Below, piece after piece: positions 34,170 to 47,656 of a stretch of DNA of 64,000 bases. Source of the DNA: Rotaria sp. Silwood1 (lineage: Eukaryota > Rotifera > Eurotatoria > Philodinida > Philodinidae); contig CAJNOP010000842.1 in NCBI GenBank assembly GCA_905250075.1, forward strand, positions 21,089 through 85,088, in the 5' to 3' direction. Each line of letters starts with the position of its first letter. Position 1 is the stretch's first letter. The position numbers and the translations under genes were made by a program. Under the pieces are notes generated by a model. The model was not told the DNA's origin and searched no databases. It saw only the letters and a program-made list of their open reading frames with translations.

Positions 34170-35400
34170 ATTATTTTTAGTGGCATTCTGTTTGTAATAA
34201 CAAAAGTAAAAATGAATATTATACTTAAAATCAAAAGTAAAGTTAATAGTAAGAATCTATTGATGCTATAGAGAAGGTATTCGTATTTTTCAAATCTTTG
34301 ACATCTTTTATATCATCAATAGATGATGATAATAATAATAATATTCTCGATGCCTTTTTCTTTCTTTGACATATGTAAATAAATGTATCACACTATGTAA
34401 CTTGTTATTTCTATTTTCATATTGCTCTAATTTAATTTCACCTAAAATTTTTTTTTTTTTTTTGAATCAAGATGATTTATCTTAATATATTGTTACTTTT
34501 AAAATGCTAAATATTAGAATAATTAAAATTTTTTTTTTTCACCTGACCTCATCAATAAATAATCTACATTGATCCTTGTTGAATTTTGTTTTACTAAATA
34601 TTGATATACACATAAATATTCTAAAACACAATGATCTTCTGGAGTATGCATCATTTAAGATTGTTGACCTTCTCCAAAAAAAAAAATTTCATCTAAATGA
34701 CGATCAATAAATGTTAATAAAAATGAAACATTTAATATATGCTTTTTTTTTTTTTTAGTGATATTGCTCTAAATCATTTTGTGTTATACTCATATCATAA
34801 TAACATTAACCATTCATATTGAATATTGACACAATTTTGAAGTATTAATTAACTATGAATATGACAATAAACAAGATGATAATTTGATGAAAAATACTTT
34901 GTTGTATTGAAATATTCTAATAAATAAAGGATTGAATATATATTTTATTTTATTATAAAAACATATTATCAAATGTGTAAACTTCGAAAATAATACCACT
35001 AGATTTAACATTTCGTTTTTATTTACATATATGAAGTTTTCAGCTCTCTAGGTTGAAAATTGTCTACATTAGTTGCAAATCACTTGCTGAACTGAGCGCT
35101 TTTCTCAGAAACGAGAGGTAGTTTCAAAAATAGCGCTGCATATTTTTTTTTTTTGGTATCCAGACAGTTCTGTTGGTACGTGAATGAGAATGATCTGTGT
35201 GAACACAAAACGCTAGATGAATTTTCAGAATCTGGAAAAATAATGTTTTAGACTCAATTTTTGATGAAGAATTTACAAATAAATGTTTCGGATAGATAAA
35301 AAAACCACTGAGACACTTTTATAGAGTTTTCTCGAGCTGAATGACTCTTTTATCTATTGAAGATTCTTTCAGCTTTTTGATTTTTTCTATGTGAAAAATC
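34170..35400. other. Intergenic, nothing recognised
   Basis: Very AT-rich with many T runs, including T16-20 tracts near 34445 and 34745. No gene or element ends recognised. Confidence 0.4.
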
Positions 35401-35419
35401 GTACTAATCGAATTAAAAA

Positions 35420-35870
35420 GTGATATATCGTGATTTGCTTAATGAATTAAATCTGAAATAGATCCGTAACAGTTCACAACTTATAGGAACTGAACTGGTG
35501 TCATTCATCCAGTTCTTTTGAGAAAGTGTTAAATATATTAGAAAACTATTTTTTTTTCCAATATGGAACAGCTGCAGAGAAGTCAAATTAAAATAAGCAT
35601 CAGCAAGATGAATCCATTTCACAGATGGTGCTTACAAAAATGAGTTTTTTTTGCCATAGTAGTGCCTTCGAAACAATATAGAAGTCATGAATAATAGATA
35701 AAGTCCTTACAAAATTAAGAATGTTAGTAAATACATTAGCTTGTATTAAAATATCAAGTCGTTTATGATTAATTCCAAATAATGAATAGAGAGAATCAAC
35801 ATCGTTGAGTTTCTTCAACATGTCATTAGATCGATCATGAAGATGAATATGAAGTTGATTCTTGTTTGAT
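35420..35870 (-). pseudogene. Decayed F-box-family gene
   Basis: The minus strand carries disconnected pieces typical of bdelloid F-box proteins. A degraded box (DRSNDMLKKLNDVDSLYSLF) is followed by GINHKRLDILIQANVFTNIL and NFV. After a frame change come WIHLADAYFNLTSLQLFHIG and a KNSFLIYLT block. The normal F-box start (LPNE-L--IF-KL) has been corrupted, and no single frame links the segments. The order is still correct, so it is a relic of one gene rather than a chance mosaic. Confidence 0.55.
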
Positions 35871-35879
35871 TATGACTAT

Positions 35880-38800
35880 CATTCTTCTAAAAAAAAAAAA
35901 AACTCTATGTAGACAGAATGTCTCAAAAATTATGATCATTTAATAAATGCAAATAACTCGACTGACGACCAAACTTACTAAAAAGCTTTTTTTTTCCGTT
36001 ATGAGAAATAGAAGGCTTAGTAAATTTTTGATTACTGAGGATCAAGTTTGTCAACAGTGTAGAGAACATGATACTTTCAGCTATAGGTTAACAAGATAAG
36101 GTTTTTTTTTCAATATCTACTCGAATTCCATTTTAGTTATTAAGAACTTCAAATCATTCATATTTTTCTATCATGACTTGATAAATACTTGCTTTGATAT
36201 ATATATATTCTTACGGAAAAGAAGCACAAGAAAATCAATTGTAATATTAAAAGAAATTATAAAATGATCTACACACAAAAAAAATAAAATGTATCACATA
36301 TGTCGTCAAGTACGAAACAATATATGACATATGCGACACATTGTGAAAATATGCTTTGAATCTAATCCTTAGTGCGTTTTTCTTTATTTTTTTTTCTCTT
36401 GAAGCGAATAATTATTATTCGACTTAGTAATTTCTATTCCTTCAAATTTCCGGTAATCAGATCTAGCCGTCACAAGTTTATCTGATGGCGATCAAATCGC
36501 TTTAGACCTTTCGTTGTATACGTGAAACAAAATGGTGAATAAAATACATATTGTAACTAGCGAGAATTTTTATTTTTTGTGATTAGTAAAGTTTTTAAAT
36601 TCAAACTATTTGGTAAAAAAAGAAACTCGATGCATATTGTTGGTAATTTCGAAAAAAGTTTGATATTTGAATAATTGAGATTGTTATTTCTTTCTACACT
36701 ATTATTGAACTTGATCTTTACAAATTAAAACTTACTTGTAGTTGTCTATTTCGAAATATAACAGAAAAAAAAAACAAGGTTTTAATGAAGCTTGGTTAAT
36801 AGTAGAGTTATTTGAATTTATTAAGTGATCATGACTTTTGAAGATACTCTAAATACATATAGTTGTACTTAAAATTGATCGTATATTTCATTTTAAGTAC
36901 TAAATAAATGTCAACATTGTAATAAAATATTGTGTATTTTATCATTTTGAACACGAAAAGTATTTTAAGAATAATATTTTAGAGAATTTTTACTCGCTTT
37001 GACGATTGAAACATATTTTGAGAATATGGATGTTGTTGTGAGCGAGTGAAGAACAGAACCACGTTTAGAAATAATTAATTTTGTCATAATCATTTTATTT
37101 TTCATTTTATTACATATTATTTTATATATTAACATGTAATATATTGTACATGATGTAAAGAAAATTTGAATTTAGTTTTAAATAGAATTACTTAAAAGAA
37201 CGTACTTTAGATAATTATTTCATTCAGTGTAAAAAATGTTTGCTTTTGTAATATATATGAATATTAAAAAAAAAAAATACTGATCGAACTCTTTCCTTCT
37301 TTTTTTTTTATATTTCTATCACTATTCTTTCTACCAATATTTATTTTATGTTGCCGTTAAATATAACAACGCTATTTCTGTTCATTCTTATATTGCATGA
37401 CTGCATCTGGAAGATGTTACAGTGCATTTATTAGTTTAATTTGAGGTCACTATTAAAATCGATATATATATATATATTTTTTTTTTTTGATTCAGAAAGT
37501 AATTTTTTTTTTCAATTTACTGCTCGTTATTGGTTTTTTTGTATTGAAAAATATTTATTGATTAACTTTGAATAATAAAAATAATAAAGAAAGAGATTAG
37601 TTTATTTCCTATATATTAAAAGCTAGTGACATTTAATGTTTAATATAATCGTTTTGAAAATCTTGTTCGAACAAGAACAGAACTATCTAATGAAATAAAA
37701 ATAAGTATAAAAAGACTAACACTACATTTAACTTATCAATAAGCAAAGATAAGTTCAGTTAATTTCATCAAACAAGAACAAAGTCATTATTTATTAATCA
37801 TCAAGATAATTTCCTCTGAAGAAATGTAGTGGAAGAAATTAAAATGTCGATAGAGAAATGCGATCTACTCAAGCACAAACATTTATTTCATTTTATTTTT
37901 AATGACCATATATGTAAATGTAAATAAATCAACACCATAAGCTTCATCAGTAAATATTCTCGTGTGTATTTTAGTTGATATTGCATATGTTGAAAATACA
38001 TCAGTATCAAAAAAATATCCTAGAATCTTCAGAAATTGATCAAAATTTCACATTGATTCAGCATTAGCTGAACAAGTAATCAGGGTGACCACAATCAAAC
38101 ATAAACCATAAAGCAAGAATTTTGGCTTAGAATCGCTAGTTTATTGTTGCATCTAAGATTTTCTTGCTCGTGTTCGAATAGAACTCATAATTTTGATTGG
38201 TAAAAAGAATATTTTTATACACGTTTCACTTAAAATTTTTCGTTGAAAGCTAAAGAATTACAGCCGACAAACTTTATGAGTGTGCACTTCAAGTCCGTTT
38301 TACTCCGTAATGAATCCAATTATGTCATATTTATGATAAGCATACTGAGATTAATATATCTACATATGTTGTGATTGAAATGTAGGAAAAAATATTTTCT
38401 TAATTCTCTAAGTGAGCAGATATTCCAGGTTCCAAAAATTGTGTTATTATTTATCACGATTTCGATCAAACTTTCCAAGTTCAATCAATACTAATATCAA
38501 ATATATGCGTAAAGATGGATTTTAACGTGATTGTTCACGTGCATGTCAATTTCAGGTTTTTTTTGTAGGTGGTGTTTGGGTGCATCTATTCATCACCATA
38601 TTTCTGATCAATGATTATTAGATGTGGTACTCGAAAAGATTAAATTTATTATTTATTAGATTTAAACTGTAGTTATAATGATTTAATTGTCGTTTGTAAG
38701 AATGTTTCAATGAAAAAAGTACAATTCTTCAATTTTTAAATCTTGTTTCAGATAAAGACTGCATTGTTAGAAACCTAATAATTTATAAAATCTATGTTAT

Positions 38801-39070
38801 GTTCAATGTATTCTATGAATTATCTTTTTTTTTTTTAAACAAATATTATGTATACAAAATTGTAAGTTCTAATTTTCATAATTTTCTTTATTTAATATAT
38901 GGAATAAAACTGAAAATTCTTCAAATATAATTTATTAAAACACTATGTTTTTTTTCTTTTGTATTCATTTCCATAATTCATCCTGCTTGAACACTATTTA
39001 CTTATATCTCTTCAAAAAAAAATAATACCTGATTATAAAAAATTAGAGTTATATGTATAAGAAAAATTTT
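35880..39070. other. Intergenic, nothing recognised
   Basis: About 3.2 kb of very AT-rich sequence. A perfect 14-bp palindrome CTTGTTCGAACAAG sits near 37661 and an (AT)n/T-tract near 37460. No gene recognised on either strand. Confidence 0.4.
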
Positions 39071-39451
39071 TTAAACGAAAAAGAGAAGAATCATAACAAC
39101 AATTAATGCTATCAATAATAAAAGTAAAGCAATCGATGGTCCAAATAAATTCGGAGTTGATTTAATCTTAATTTGTTGATGAATTCGAAAGAATTGCCAA
39201 AAAGAATATAACAAACAACCAATTCCACATAAAACTAATATAAATCCAGATATAATTGGTTTCTTGTCAACATTTTTACTTATTAAATTTGATGAACTAT
39301 TCGAACTACCAAATCGTGCAATAGCACATCCGAGTGTAAACACAGTAAGACCAGTTCGTATCCAAGCTAAAAAAGTTCGTTCATTAGCCAAATGATCTGT
39401 TATATTATTATCATCATGTTTAGTCGTTTCTTCAGATTCTCTTCTCATCAT
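39071..39451 (-). CDS. DUF202 small membrane protein
   Basis: A 126-residue frame with the DUF202 signature HLANERTFLAWIRTGLTVF at about residues 20-38. Two more hydrophobic segments (about 69-87 and 105-125) give three helices in all. The family includes bacterial YidH-like proteins and the C-terminal membrane domain of eukaryotic vacuolar transporter chaperones (VTC). Here it stands alone, without SPX or the polyphosphate polymerase domain. A loop rich in Ser/Asn (FGSSNSSSN) separates helices one and two. Its function is not established for stand-alone members. The length is normal for them (100-130 residues), so the gene looks complete and intact. Origin could be bacterial or fungal, as animals usually lack stand-alone copies; this is inference. 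Confidence 0.8.
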   Translation of the reverse strand: MMRRESEETTKHDDNNITDHLANERTFLAWIRTGLTVFTLGCAIARFGSSNSSSNLISKNVDKKPIISGFILVLCGIGCLLYSFWQFFRIHQQIKIKSTPNLFGPSIALLLLLIALIVVMILLFFV

Positions 39452-39459
39452 TATTTCTT

Positions 39460-42141
39460 GTAATGTTATCTAAAATAAAATAAATAAATAAATAAATAAC
39501 AATTATTTAAAAACTTTTATTAACAAAAACTTTGTTTATAATTTTACGTACAAAATAAATTAAATTTATAAATCACCGTATCAATATAAGTGCATTTATT
39601 TATGAATAAGTGCAAAATATGATTTAATCATGCTTGACGTTGAGTTAGATATTATATATAAAGACAAACGAATCATATAATCTATTTATAATTTCATTCA
39701 TAAAATAATATACAAAAACAACGTAATAATATCGTATTAGAATGATAAATTTATCTCTTATTTAATGAGTTTCTTTGTTTTTTACTTCTAAATCAATTGA
39801 ATTGAAACAATACTGAATGACCTAATTCTATTTATAGAAATAATTAAAAAAAAAAACTATTCATATAATACTATCCGAAATTAAAACGTAAAACACGGTA
39901 GAAAACTACTATCATTGTAAAAAGAGAGAATTTATCAAAATATATTTTGGTTTGTGATTTATTATCTATTACTAATGCATATCGGTGACGGAAGATTATC
40001 ATTATTATGTATAACAACAAATCAGTATGAAATAATGACAGAGGACTACTATCTTCAATTGTCATATTCTCTGATGAAGTATTATGCTAAGCTGTTGATC
40101 ATGCCTGTAGAAAACGGTTCACATTTCTTCTAGTCTACTTCAACAAAATTTTTAGATGATGCTTGACACAAATCTGCATTATTCTTTTTTTTTTTTCTCA
40201 AATGACAAAAATGCATGTTCTTTATTTTGAATATTGTTCATTATGAAAATATAAAAATGTTCTATTGTGACAGATATTGTAGAAGGAATATTCAATTCAA
40301 AAGAGAGAATTTCGAGATTCTTCTGAGAAATGATCGTTATAAATCTAACAACGAACTTTTCTCAATATTTTTCAAAAGAATCGTTTATTGAATAATAGAA
40401 AAATTCATGTTAGTTTGAAGTTTTTCGAAATTATAAAGATTTAAATACTATTGAATGAAATAAAGAAAATTATCTAACAAGAACAAAATCAGATGAACTA
40501 AAATTAATAACACTTGAGTATTCCAGAAACAAAAGCAAGAGAAGTGTATACTCCTTCAATTATAAAATATCAAAAATAGAAAGTATACATGTTGGACAAG
40601 TAGATCTTTATTTTAAATTATCTTTTACTCGCAAACAAGCACAGATATCAAATATAACACATCAAAAGATGCTATTCATAGACAATGTTCGTTATTTTTT
40701 GTTTTTGTTCATTTTGAACCTTTGATCTCTCTCTGTTGGATTTTCTAGTGATCGGCAGCTTCTTGTGTATTTCTCGTTGAAATATTTGACATTCTTTATT
40801 AATGAGAGACGTCAGTAGTTCACTGTCTCTATTAACTTATTTAAAATAAAACCTTATTCAATACATTACAGAACATTCGCATTTAGTAATAATGAAAAAT
40901 TAAATATAAATTTATAGATTCAAACATTATTTACTAATGAACGATTAGTTTTTCACCTCATCTTGCGACTAATTATTAATCGATAGAATTAAAATTTATG
41001 AAAATAATATTCATTCTATAAAACAATAACAGGAAAAAAAAATCATTAAAACACTTATGTAACGATCAATAGATTGATTTTTTTTATTAGAGAAAGGATT
41101 TTTGACAATCGAATATTGACATATTTTACTTTTCTTTTTTTTTTAAATGTTTTTCTCCTTTCTATTTTAATGAATAATGAGACTATTGAATGAGATATAA
41201 ATTTAAAACATGAATAGATGATTCAATATTTGCATGGTCTTGAAATGATTGTAAACTAAAATAATACACGTTGTTCTAAAAGTCTGAACAGATAGTAAAC
41301 ATAAATGATTTTGTAGTAGTAAAACAATTCTACATGTTACTTTCATAATTTGATAGTGTACTCTTTGAAGTTTTATTCTATATAGTTAAAACATCTAAAA
41401 TAATCACTAAAAAAAAAATAAGATCAATGAAATTTATGATATATTCAAAGTATTTTAGAAGTTTTTCGATCTTATCTAATACATCTTCGTAGATCAAGAT
41501 AAAGTATGTAAGTACTTTATTACAAATATTGATTGATAGAAATAACAAAGAGAATATTTCTTTTCAAACGAAATGATTTTCATATTAGTCAAATAGTTAA
41601 TAAATCAAAGTACACAAAAACAATATCTATAAAATAATAATTAAGAAGATTACATCGAAATGAAAATTGATAGTACTACTAATGTGATTTTCAAAAAGAA
41701 ATTCTATCTAATATTTTTGAAATTAATCAACTGATATGTTTTAATTGAAGATAAAGTTATATGAAATAAAATTATAATAATTCCATGAAAATCATTAATT
41801 AAACTATCAAAGAATTATTAACTTTTATGTTTTTTTTTCTTGTTCGAACATTCAGAATAATATTAGATAATAATGTATATTACTACAGTCAGACTATTAT
41901 TTTTCTTTCTTTATTTTTCTGTTCTCTGTTGTAGTATAATGCTTTCAGTATTAATGGTCTTGTTTGTGCAAATAGTCCACAGAATAGTAAAGAAATAGAA
42001 TATTTTCTCTTCTAGATAATTGCGAAATTACATGATAAAGAAGAAAAAAAAGAATCGAAAGTATTGTGTAATTACCATTTCGAATATAATAAAACGTGGT
42101 ATAAAACTATCTTTTACTTATGTTAGAAAAATAAGAATAAC
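39460..42141. other. Intergenic, nothing recognised
   Basis: AT-rich, with an (AAAT)n microsatellite at about 39476-39498 next to the DUF202 start. Short frames have no motif. Confidence 0.4.
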
Positions 42142-43587
42142 ATGAATCAAAATATTATTCGTAAGTTAAATTAAAAAATTCTAAGACTTATTTAAATAAT
42201 AAATTATTATTTTTATTTAGAAAAAATCTTATCATCAACTATTATAAAAAATGAATTATTTCAATCATTAAAATTATCACCAAATGATTGGATTATATCT
42301 TCAATTCATAGTATTCGTTGTATCTATTTTTATAATATTCAACAATGGTCATTGCACGAAAAACAATCAAAAGATATGTTTATGAATGTTGAACAATTAA
42401 TTTTAAGTTTAAGAAAATTACTTGAATATTATCCTTTATTAAATGGTGTATTGAAATTATTCGATGAAGATAATAAAGTATCTATAGTACAACATGATTC
42501 TAAAGGTGGTATTCTATTTGTCTCTACAACAGTTAATATTTCATTAAGTGAATTACCGTTATCAGTTGAAGAATATACAAATACAAAGATAATACCAGAT
42601 GCCTTGCAGTTAATCAATGTAGTTGATACTGATATCTTATTTCATATTCGTCATACTCGATTTTCATGTGGTAGTGTTGCACTTGGTATTAGTTTAAATC
42701 ATCAAGTTGGTGATGCTCATTCATATTTTCAAATTATTAAAGATTGGGCACAATTATATAAAAATTTAGAATATCAACCAAATGTTTGTCATCAACGAAC
42801 ATTACTTGAACCAACTTTAACAGATATTGACATATTAAAAAAGACAAATTCAGATTTTGATAATCGAAAAAGTCTTGCTATAAAAACAGAAAATTCTTTA
42901 TTAATTGAACAACCAAAACAAATTATTTTGAAAATATTTCGATTTTCAGCTGATGAACTCAATCGAATGAAATCAGATGCTTCAAGTCATTTATTATCTA
43001 ATGTAACTTATGTATCAACATTTGATGTTCTTACTGCTCATCTTTATCGACATGTTATGCTTGCTCGTAATTATTCTACATCATCAATAACAAAACTTTA
43101 TATTTCAACTAATATACGTTCACGTCTAATACAACCATTAATTCCTAAGACTTATTTTGGAAATGCAATAATGTTTTCTTATTTAGAAATGAATATGAAA
43201 GAATTAATTAATGAAAATAATCTTAGTTTATTAGCTAGTCAAGTTCATAAAGCTATTGAAAAAAATAATAATAATGATATACGAACTACTCTTTCTTGGA
43301 TTATATGTCAAATGGATAAAAAAAAGATTTCACCAACATTCAAATTAGATGAAACAGATTTTACAATAGCAGCTTGGAATAAAATGGGAATGTATTCAGA
43401 TTCAGATTTTGAACTTGATATTTATCCATGTCGAATTATACTTCCAAAAGATACAAAATTTAATGGTACAGCTATTTTATTTTCAACAGAAAAAAATGAT
43501 ACAAGTATTGATGTTATACTTGGATTAGAAATAAATGAAATGGAACGATTAGAAACAAATTCAAATTTTAGAAAATATCGTATATAG
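42142..43587 (+). CDS. BAHD/transferase-family (PF02458-like) acyltransferase
   Basis: A 19-bp first exon (42142-42160), a 60-bp intron and a long second exon (42221-43587) give about 461 residues, usual for the family. BAHD enzymes move an acyl group from acyl-CoA to an alcohol or amine of small metabolites. The N-terminal LSPNDWIISSIHSIRCIYFY and the YPLLNGVLKLF block fit the family's L-P-x-D and YPLAGRL regions. The catalytic HxxxD is present as HQVGD (His about 167, Asp about 171). The structural DFGWG motif near residue 400 is degraded to SDFELD, following a recognisable AAWNKMGMY block. The protein has no signal peptide, so it is probably cytosolic. The family is typical of plants and fungi and rare in animals, which suggests acquisition; the substrate cannot be inferred. 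The tiny first exon is required because no ATG precedes the conserved N-terminus in exon 2. Confidence 0.78.
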
Positions 43588-44645
43588 ATATAATATAAAT
43601 CCAATAAATTTAAATAGATTAAAGATTAATATTTTTTTTTTTTAAATGAAGAAAAAACATAATTACAATTAAATAATAAATCTATCATAGATCAAGTTTT
43701 CTTAGATGTAGAATTGTACTAATAAAGCAAAAATGAAACAGTAGAAAATTTGGTTTGAATCATGTGAAGTTTCAAGAAAATTTTGAAATTCATTTAGTTC
43801 ATATCAGAACATAAATAATAAAAAAATTCATTTTTTTTTCAACGAAGTTATCTATTTCTATAGAGAAAGAAAAATGTAAATATATGACTATGAACTTTAT
43901 TACATTCGATAATTTCATCTTAAATTTAAATATTTAAATTATTGAATTCACAAGTATGACAAAGTTTATATGTTGATATTACTAAATATTTTTTTTTAAT
44001 GATTCAATGAAGCCAAAACAAAGATCTTCAATGTCCACTGGAAGCAAGAATAATAAGTGCGAATGCTTAAGTACAGATACTTGAATACGAAGATGCTTCA
44101 ATACAAGAATGTTTGCACTGAAAAATCAGATACGGACAAAAATGAATGTTAATATAACATCGATTGATAAATCAATCAATGTATATGAAATGTATTTTAT
44201 TAATATTTATGCTTATTTTAGATTTAAGAATTTCAGTAAAATACTTTCTTACTAAGCTGAATTCATTATTCTAATAAAAAGTATTTCACATTGTTCATTC
44301 GAACTTTATATTAGACTAATTTTTGTATGTGCAAAAAGAAAACTTATTCTTTTAATCATATAATACAAATGGACACTAATCTATATTAATTAAAGTGTCA
44401 AGAATCGAAAAGCAAATATATTTAATGAAATAATATGACTGCCTTCTTTGACGTCAATTGAAAAGAACAGATTATTTTATTAATAACTTACTTCATATGT
44501 TTTTTTTTTTTTTTTTAAATTTCAAATTAAATTCTTCAACACGCAATATATCATGTTTTTCTTTTTAATGAGAAAATTAACAATTACTTAGGAAAAAAAA
44601 AAACCTAGAAGAAAGAATAAATTTATTTCGATTCATTTATTAAAT
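43588..44645. other. Intergenic, nothing recognised
   Basis: AT-rich. A short stretch near 44070-44120 repeats GAATGCTTAAGTAC/GATGCTTCAATAC-like words. No gene recognised. Confidence 0.4.
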
Positions 44646-45575
44646 ATGTCGTTACTCATAACTATAACATGTTATGTTACTATATATATTGGTATTTTTA
44701 TTTATATATTTGGATTTTTTGGTAGTTTACTTAATATTTGTATACTATTTTCAAATCGAAATAATCCATGTACATTTTTATTAATTTATTCATCAATAAT
44801 TGATTGTATTGTTCTTAATATTGGATTATTACCTCGTATTTTTGCTGTTGGATTTAATACTGATCTTACATTATCGAATCTTTTATGGTGTAAAATTAGA
44901 ACTTATTTACTTCGTATATCAACATTAATTTCACTTTATAGTATTTGTTTAATGTCAATTGATCGATTTTTTATTAGTTGTCGAACAGTACGATGGCGAC
45001 AATTAAGTAATATTCATTTTGTTCGTTGGATAACATTTTTCATGAGTTGTATTATTGCAATTGAAGGTCTACCATTTTTCATTCTTACTAAAATTCTTCA
45101 AACAAATACAAGTACAAGTTGTACACCAATGTATAATTCAATATTTTCTAAATATGCATCATTTTTTTGTATACCTATTCTTTATGGTATACTTCCATTA
45201 TTTATATTGATTGCAATGAGTATTTTAATTTATTATAAATTACATAATCGAACTCATCTACGAAGAGTTCAACGTTCTTTAACATTGATAATATTTCTTC
45301 GTATATTACTTGCTTTAATATCTTGTGGTCCTTATACATCATATTTTGTTTATTCAGCTATTGTTATTTTACAAATATCAACAAAATCTATTGAAAGAAT
45401 AGCAATAGAAAATTTTATGTTATCTATACTTAGTGTTTTTCTTTATATTACTTATTCTTCATCATTTTTTGTGCATTTATCTATATCATCAACATACCGG
45501 AAACAATTAATTGATTTATTTAAATATTATCAAGGTAGATATAGAAATGTCATTCAACCTGTGCAGATGGTTTGA
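44646..45575 (+). CDS. Rhodopsin-like G-protein-coupled receptor (bdelloid-type)
   Basis: An intronless frame of 309 residues with seven hydrophobic helices and a short cytosolic tail. The TM1 asparagine lies in GFFGSLLNICILF, and TM3 ends in SLYSICLMSIDRFFIS (DRF in place of DRY). A cysteine before TM3 (LLWCKIRTY) can pair with one in extracellular loop 2 (TSCTPMYNS). TM6 contains LISCGPYTSYFVYSA, and after TM7 comes HLSISSTYRKQLIDLFKYY, the usual helix-8 entry. There is no N-terminal signal peptide and only a brief ectodomain, consistent with a small-molecule or peptide ligand. Ligand unknown. Intronless receptors of this kind form large families in bdelloid rotifers. It lies 1.06 kb downstream of the acyltransferase with no sign of co-transcription. 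All seven helices are intact, so it is probably functional. Confidence 0.82.
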   Translation: MSLLITITCYVTIYIGIFIYIFGFFGSLLNICILFSNRNNPCTFLLIYSSIIDCIVLNIGLLPRIFAVGFNTDLTLSNLLWCKIRTYLLRISTLISLYSICLMSIDRFFISCRTVRWRQLSNIHFVRWITFFMSCIIAIEGLPFFILTKILQTNTSTSCTPMYNSIFSKYASFFCIPILYGILPLFILIAMSILIYYKLHNRTHLRRVQRSLTLIIFLRILLALISCGPYTSYFVYSAIVILQISTKSIERIAIENFMLSILSVFLYITYSSSFFVHLSISSTYRKQLIDLFKYYQGRYRNVIQPVQMV

Positions 45576-47656
45576 ACAAAATTTATTAATAGTAATGCGC
45601 AAATTGTCATCAACAATTAACAAAAACGATAAAACTATTTAAAAAAATTTCAATTGATCATAAAAAATTGTTTGTTATTTGAAAAATTTTTTGTATCAAT
45701 ATTTTCAACCTACAAATAGAAGTAAATAAAGAAGTTTTATGTTAATAAGTAAAACTCTATAATAAATAATAATAATAATTAATTCAAAAAGAGTCTCACT
45801 TATTATTGCAAAATAACAGTCTAAATATTTAACTAAAATAGTTTGTATATTTTTTGAGAAAGATTTTGTCTTACCGTGAGGTAGTAACGAGTATGAGCAG
45901 AAATTAATTAGACTATTTGTATTCTTAATATTTCTTCTCTATTCTTCACTCGAATACAACATTTTTTTCAAATCAAAAGATAGTCCTTGAAACCCTGTAG
46001 AAAATGGTATACTTTATTAAACGAATAATATAGTTTCTTTTCATACTTTTGAGTCAAAAGAAATCGTACAGTAAAATTGAGTGTAGGATTCTTGAAAATT
46101 AGATGTCTTTTCATCTTTCAGAAATTCCCTTTTTGTTCAGACTTTGCATAGATGAATGTGAGAAATTGATAGAATTAGTATTATCGATCATTTCTATTTA
46201 TAATTTGTTGGCTTGTAAAGAAACCACACTTCGGTTAAGTCACTATTTTCATATTCATTTTTTACAGCTGTTTGTATGTCTTTACTTTTCATCTATTGTC
46301 GAATAGGTCTAAGAAAGTTTTTGGTTTCAACACAAAAAGTCTAATTTAGTTTGGCTCACTCGTTACTTGATTAAAAAAAAATCTAAATAGCCAAATTTTT
46401 CATAACAAAGATGGATTAATAATGATTTATATTTATTGAAATTTATTTATTAAATTGACTTTGTTAATGATAAATTGTCAAATATTTTTGGCATAAAAAA
46501 TGTACAAAAAATTTTATATGCACGATCACACACCTTGACTGATTGATTTCAAAAAACAAATACTCCCACTTTGTAAATAAGTAGAAATGGCATTGCTGTT
46601 TTTTTGTTTTGTTACATTTAAATTCTAAAACTAAATATATTCAGTAATAGAGCGTAGGCATATATTTTATTCATGATATAAAAATTAATTTGTATATCTT
46701 ATATAATTAAAAAAATAATCTTTCATTTGACTTTTCATGACTTTTTTTTTCTTTAGTTTTTATGTTAATACTATTGTTTTTGTCTAATATAAAGAGAAAA
46801 ATAAAATATTTTATAAGTACCACTTAACATTATTATTATCAACTGTAATGATAATTATATAAATTTTCTATAATAATAAAAAGTATTTCAATAATTATTG
46901 AAGTTCATATCCGATATGAGAATCTCAAATAAAATCATCTATCAATAAGGCGAAAAAAAAAAGATAAGCTAGAAGGCAATATTGAGCGCTTCAAAGAAAA
47001 AAAACAATGACGTCAATGAACTATTACAAGTATTACTCATAATGAATATAAAAAAGTCATAAAAACTTTGAGAAAACAAAATATTGTTGATATCTCTTAA
47101 TCATAGACCTATTATGAATGTTTATGGCCAAATGTAATGAGTAATTTTTCTTTTTGTAGCATTTACTCTGACTAATAATCAACAGGAAAAAAAAAGCCTC
47201 CAACTGTCATTAAGCTTCTAAACTGTCTAGAAAATAAACCCACTAATTTAAGAATAGAAGAGTAGAGTTATAAATGAGTTATATAATTAATATTGTAAAA
47301 AAATTCAAATATTAGAATTGCTAATAGAAAAAGAAACCTTAAGAATTTCTTTTTTTTTTCTATTCAATCAATCGTCAAATTATTCGATAGATTAATATAT
47401 ATTCAGAAAAAACGAGAAAAAAAAGAAATAACACAATAGAAAGAAAAAAAAAATCAACATTATTATTCATTAGTATACGACCTAAGACGAATGCTATTGG
47501 TAATGACTCATAAAGTATTACTCAGAAGGTAATGTTAAAAACAAGAATGAAAAATTTTTTTAGAACATTGACAGAAGAAAGAGAATAGAGCATACAGACA
47601 TTCTCATCGTCGTTGTCGTCATTCTCAATTATTTGTTCTTTAAAGATTAACATTTC
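45576..47656. other. Intergenic, nothing recognised
   Basis: AT-rich with homopolymer A and T runs and (AAT)n near 45765. No recognisable coding sequence. Confidence 0.4.

Noticed and set aside
37661..37674. Perfect palindrome CTTGTTCGAACAAG
   Set aside because: Isolated. One such word in 64 kb is not enough to propose a regulatory site.
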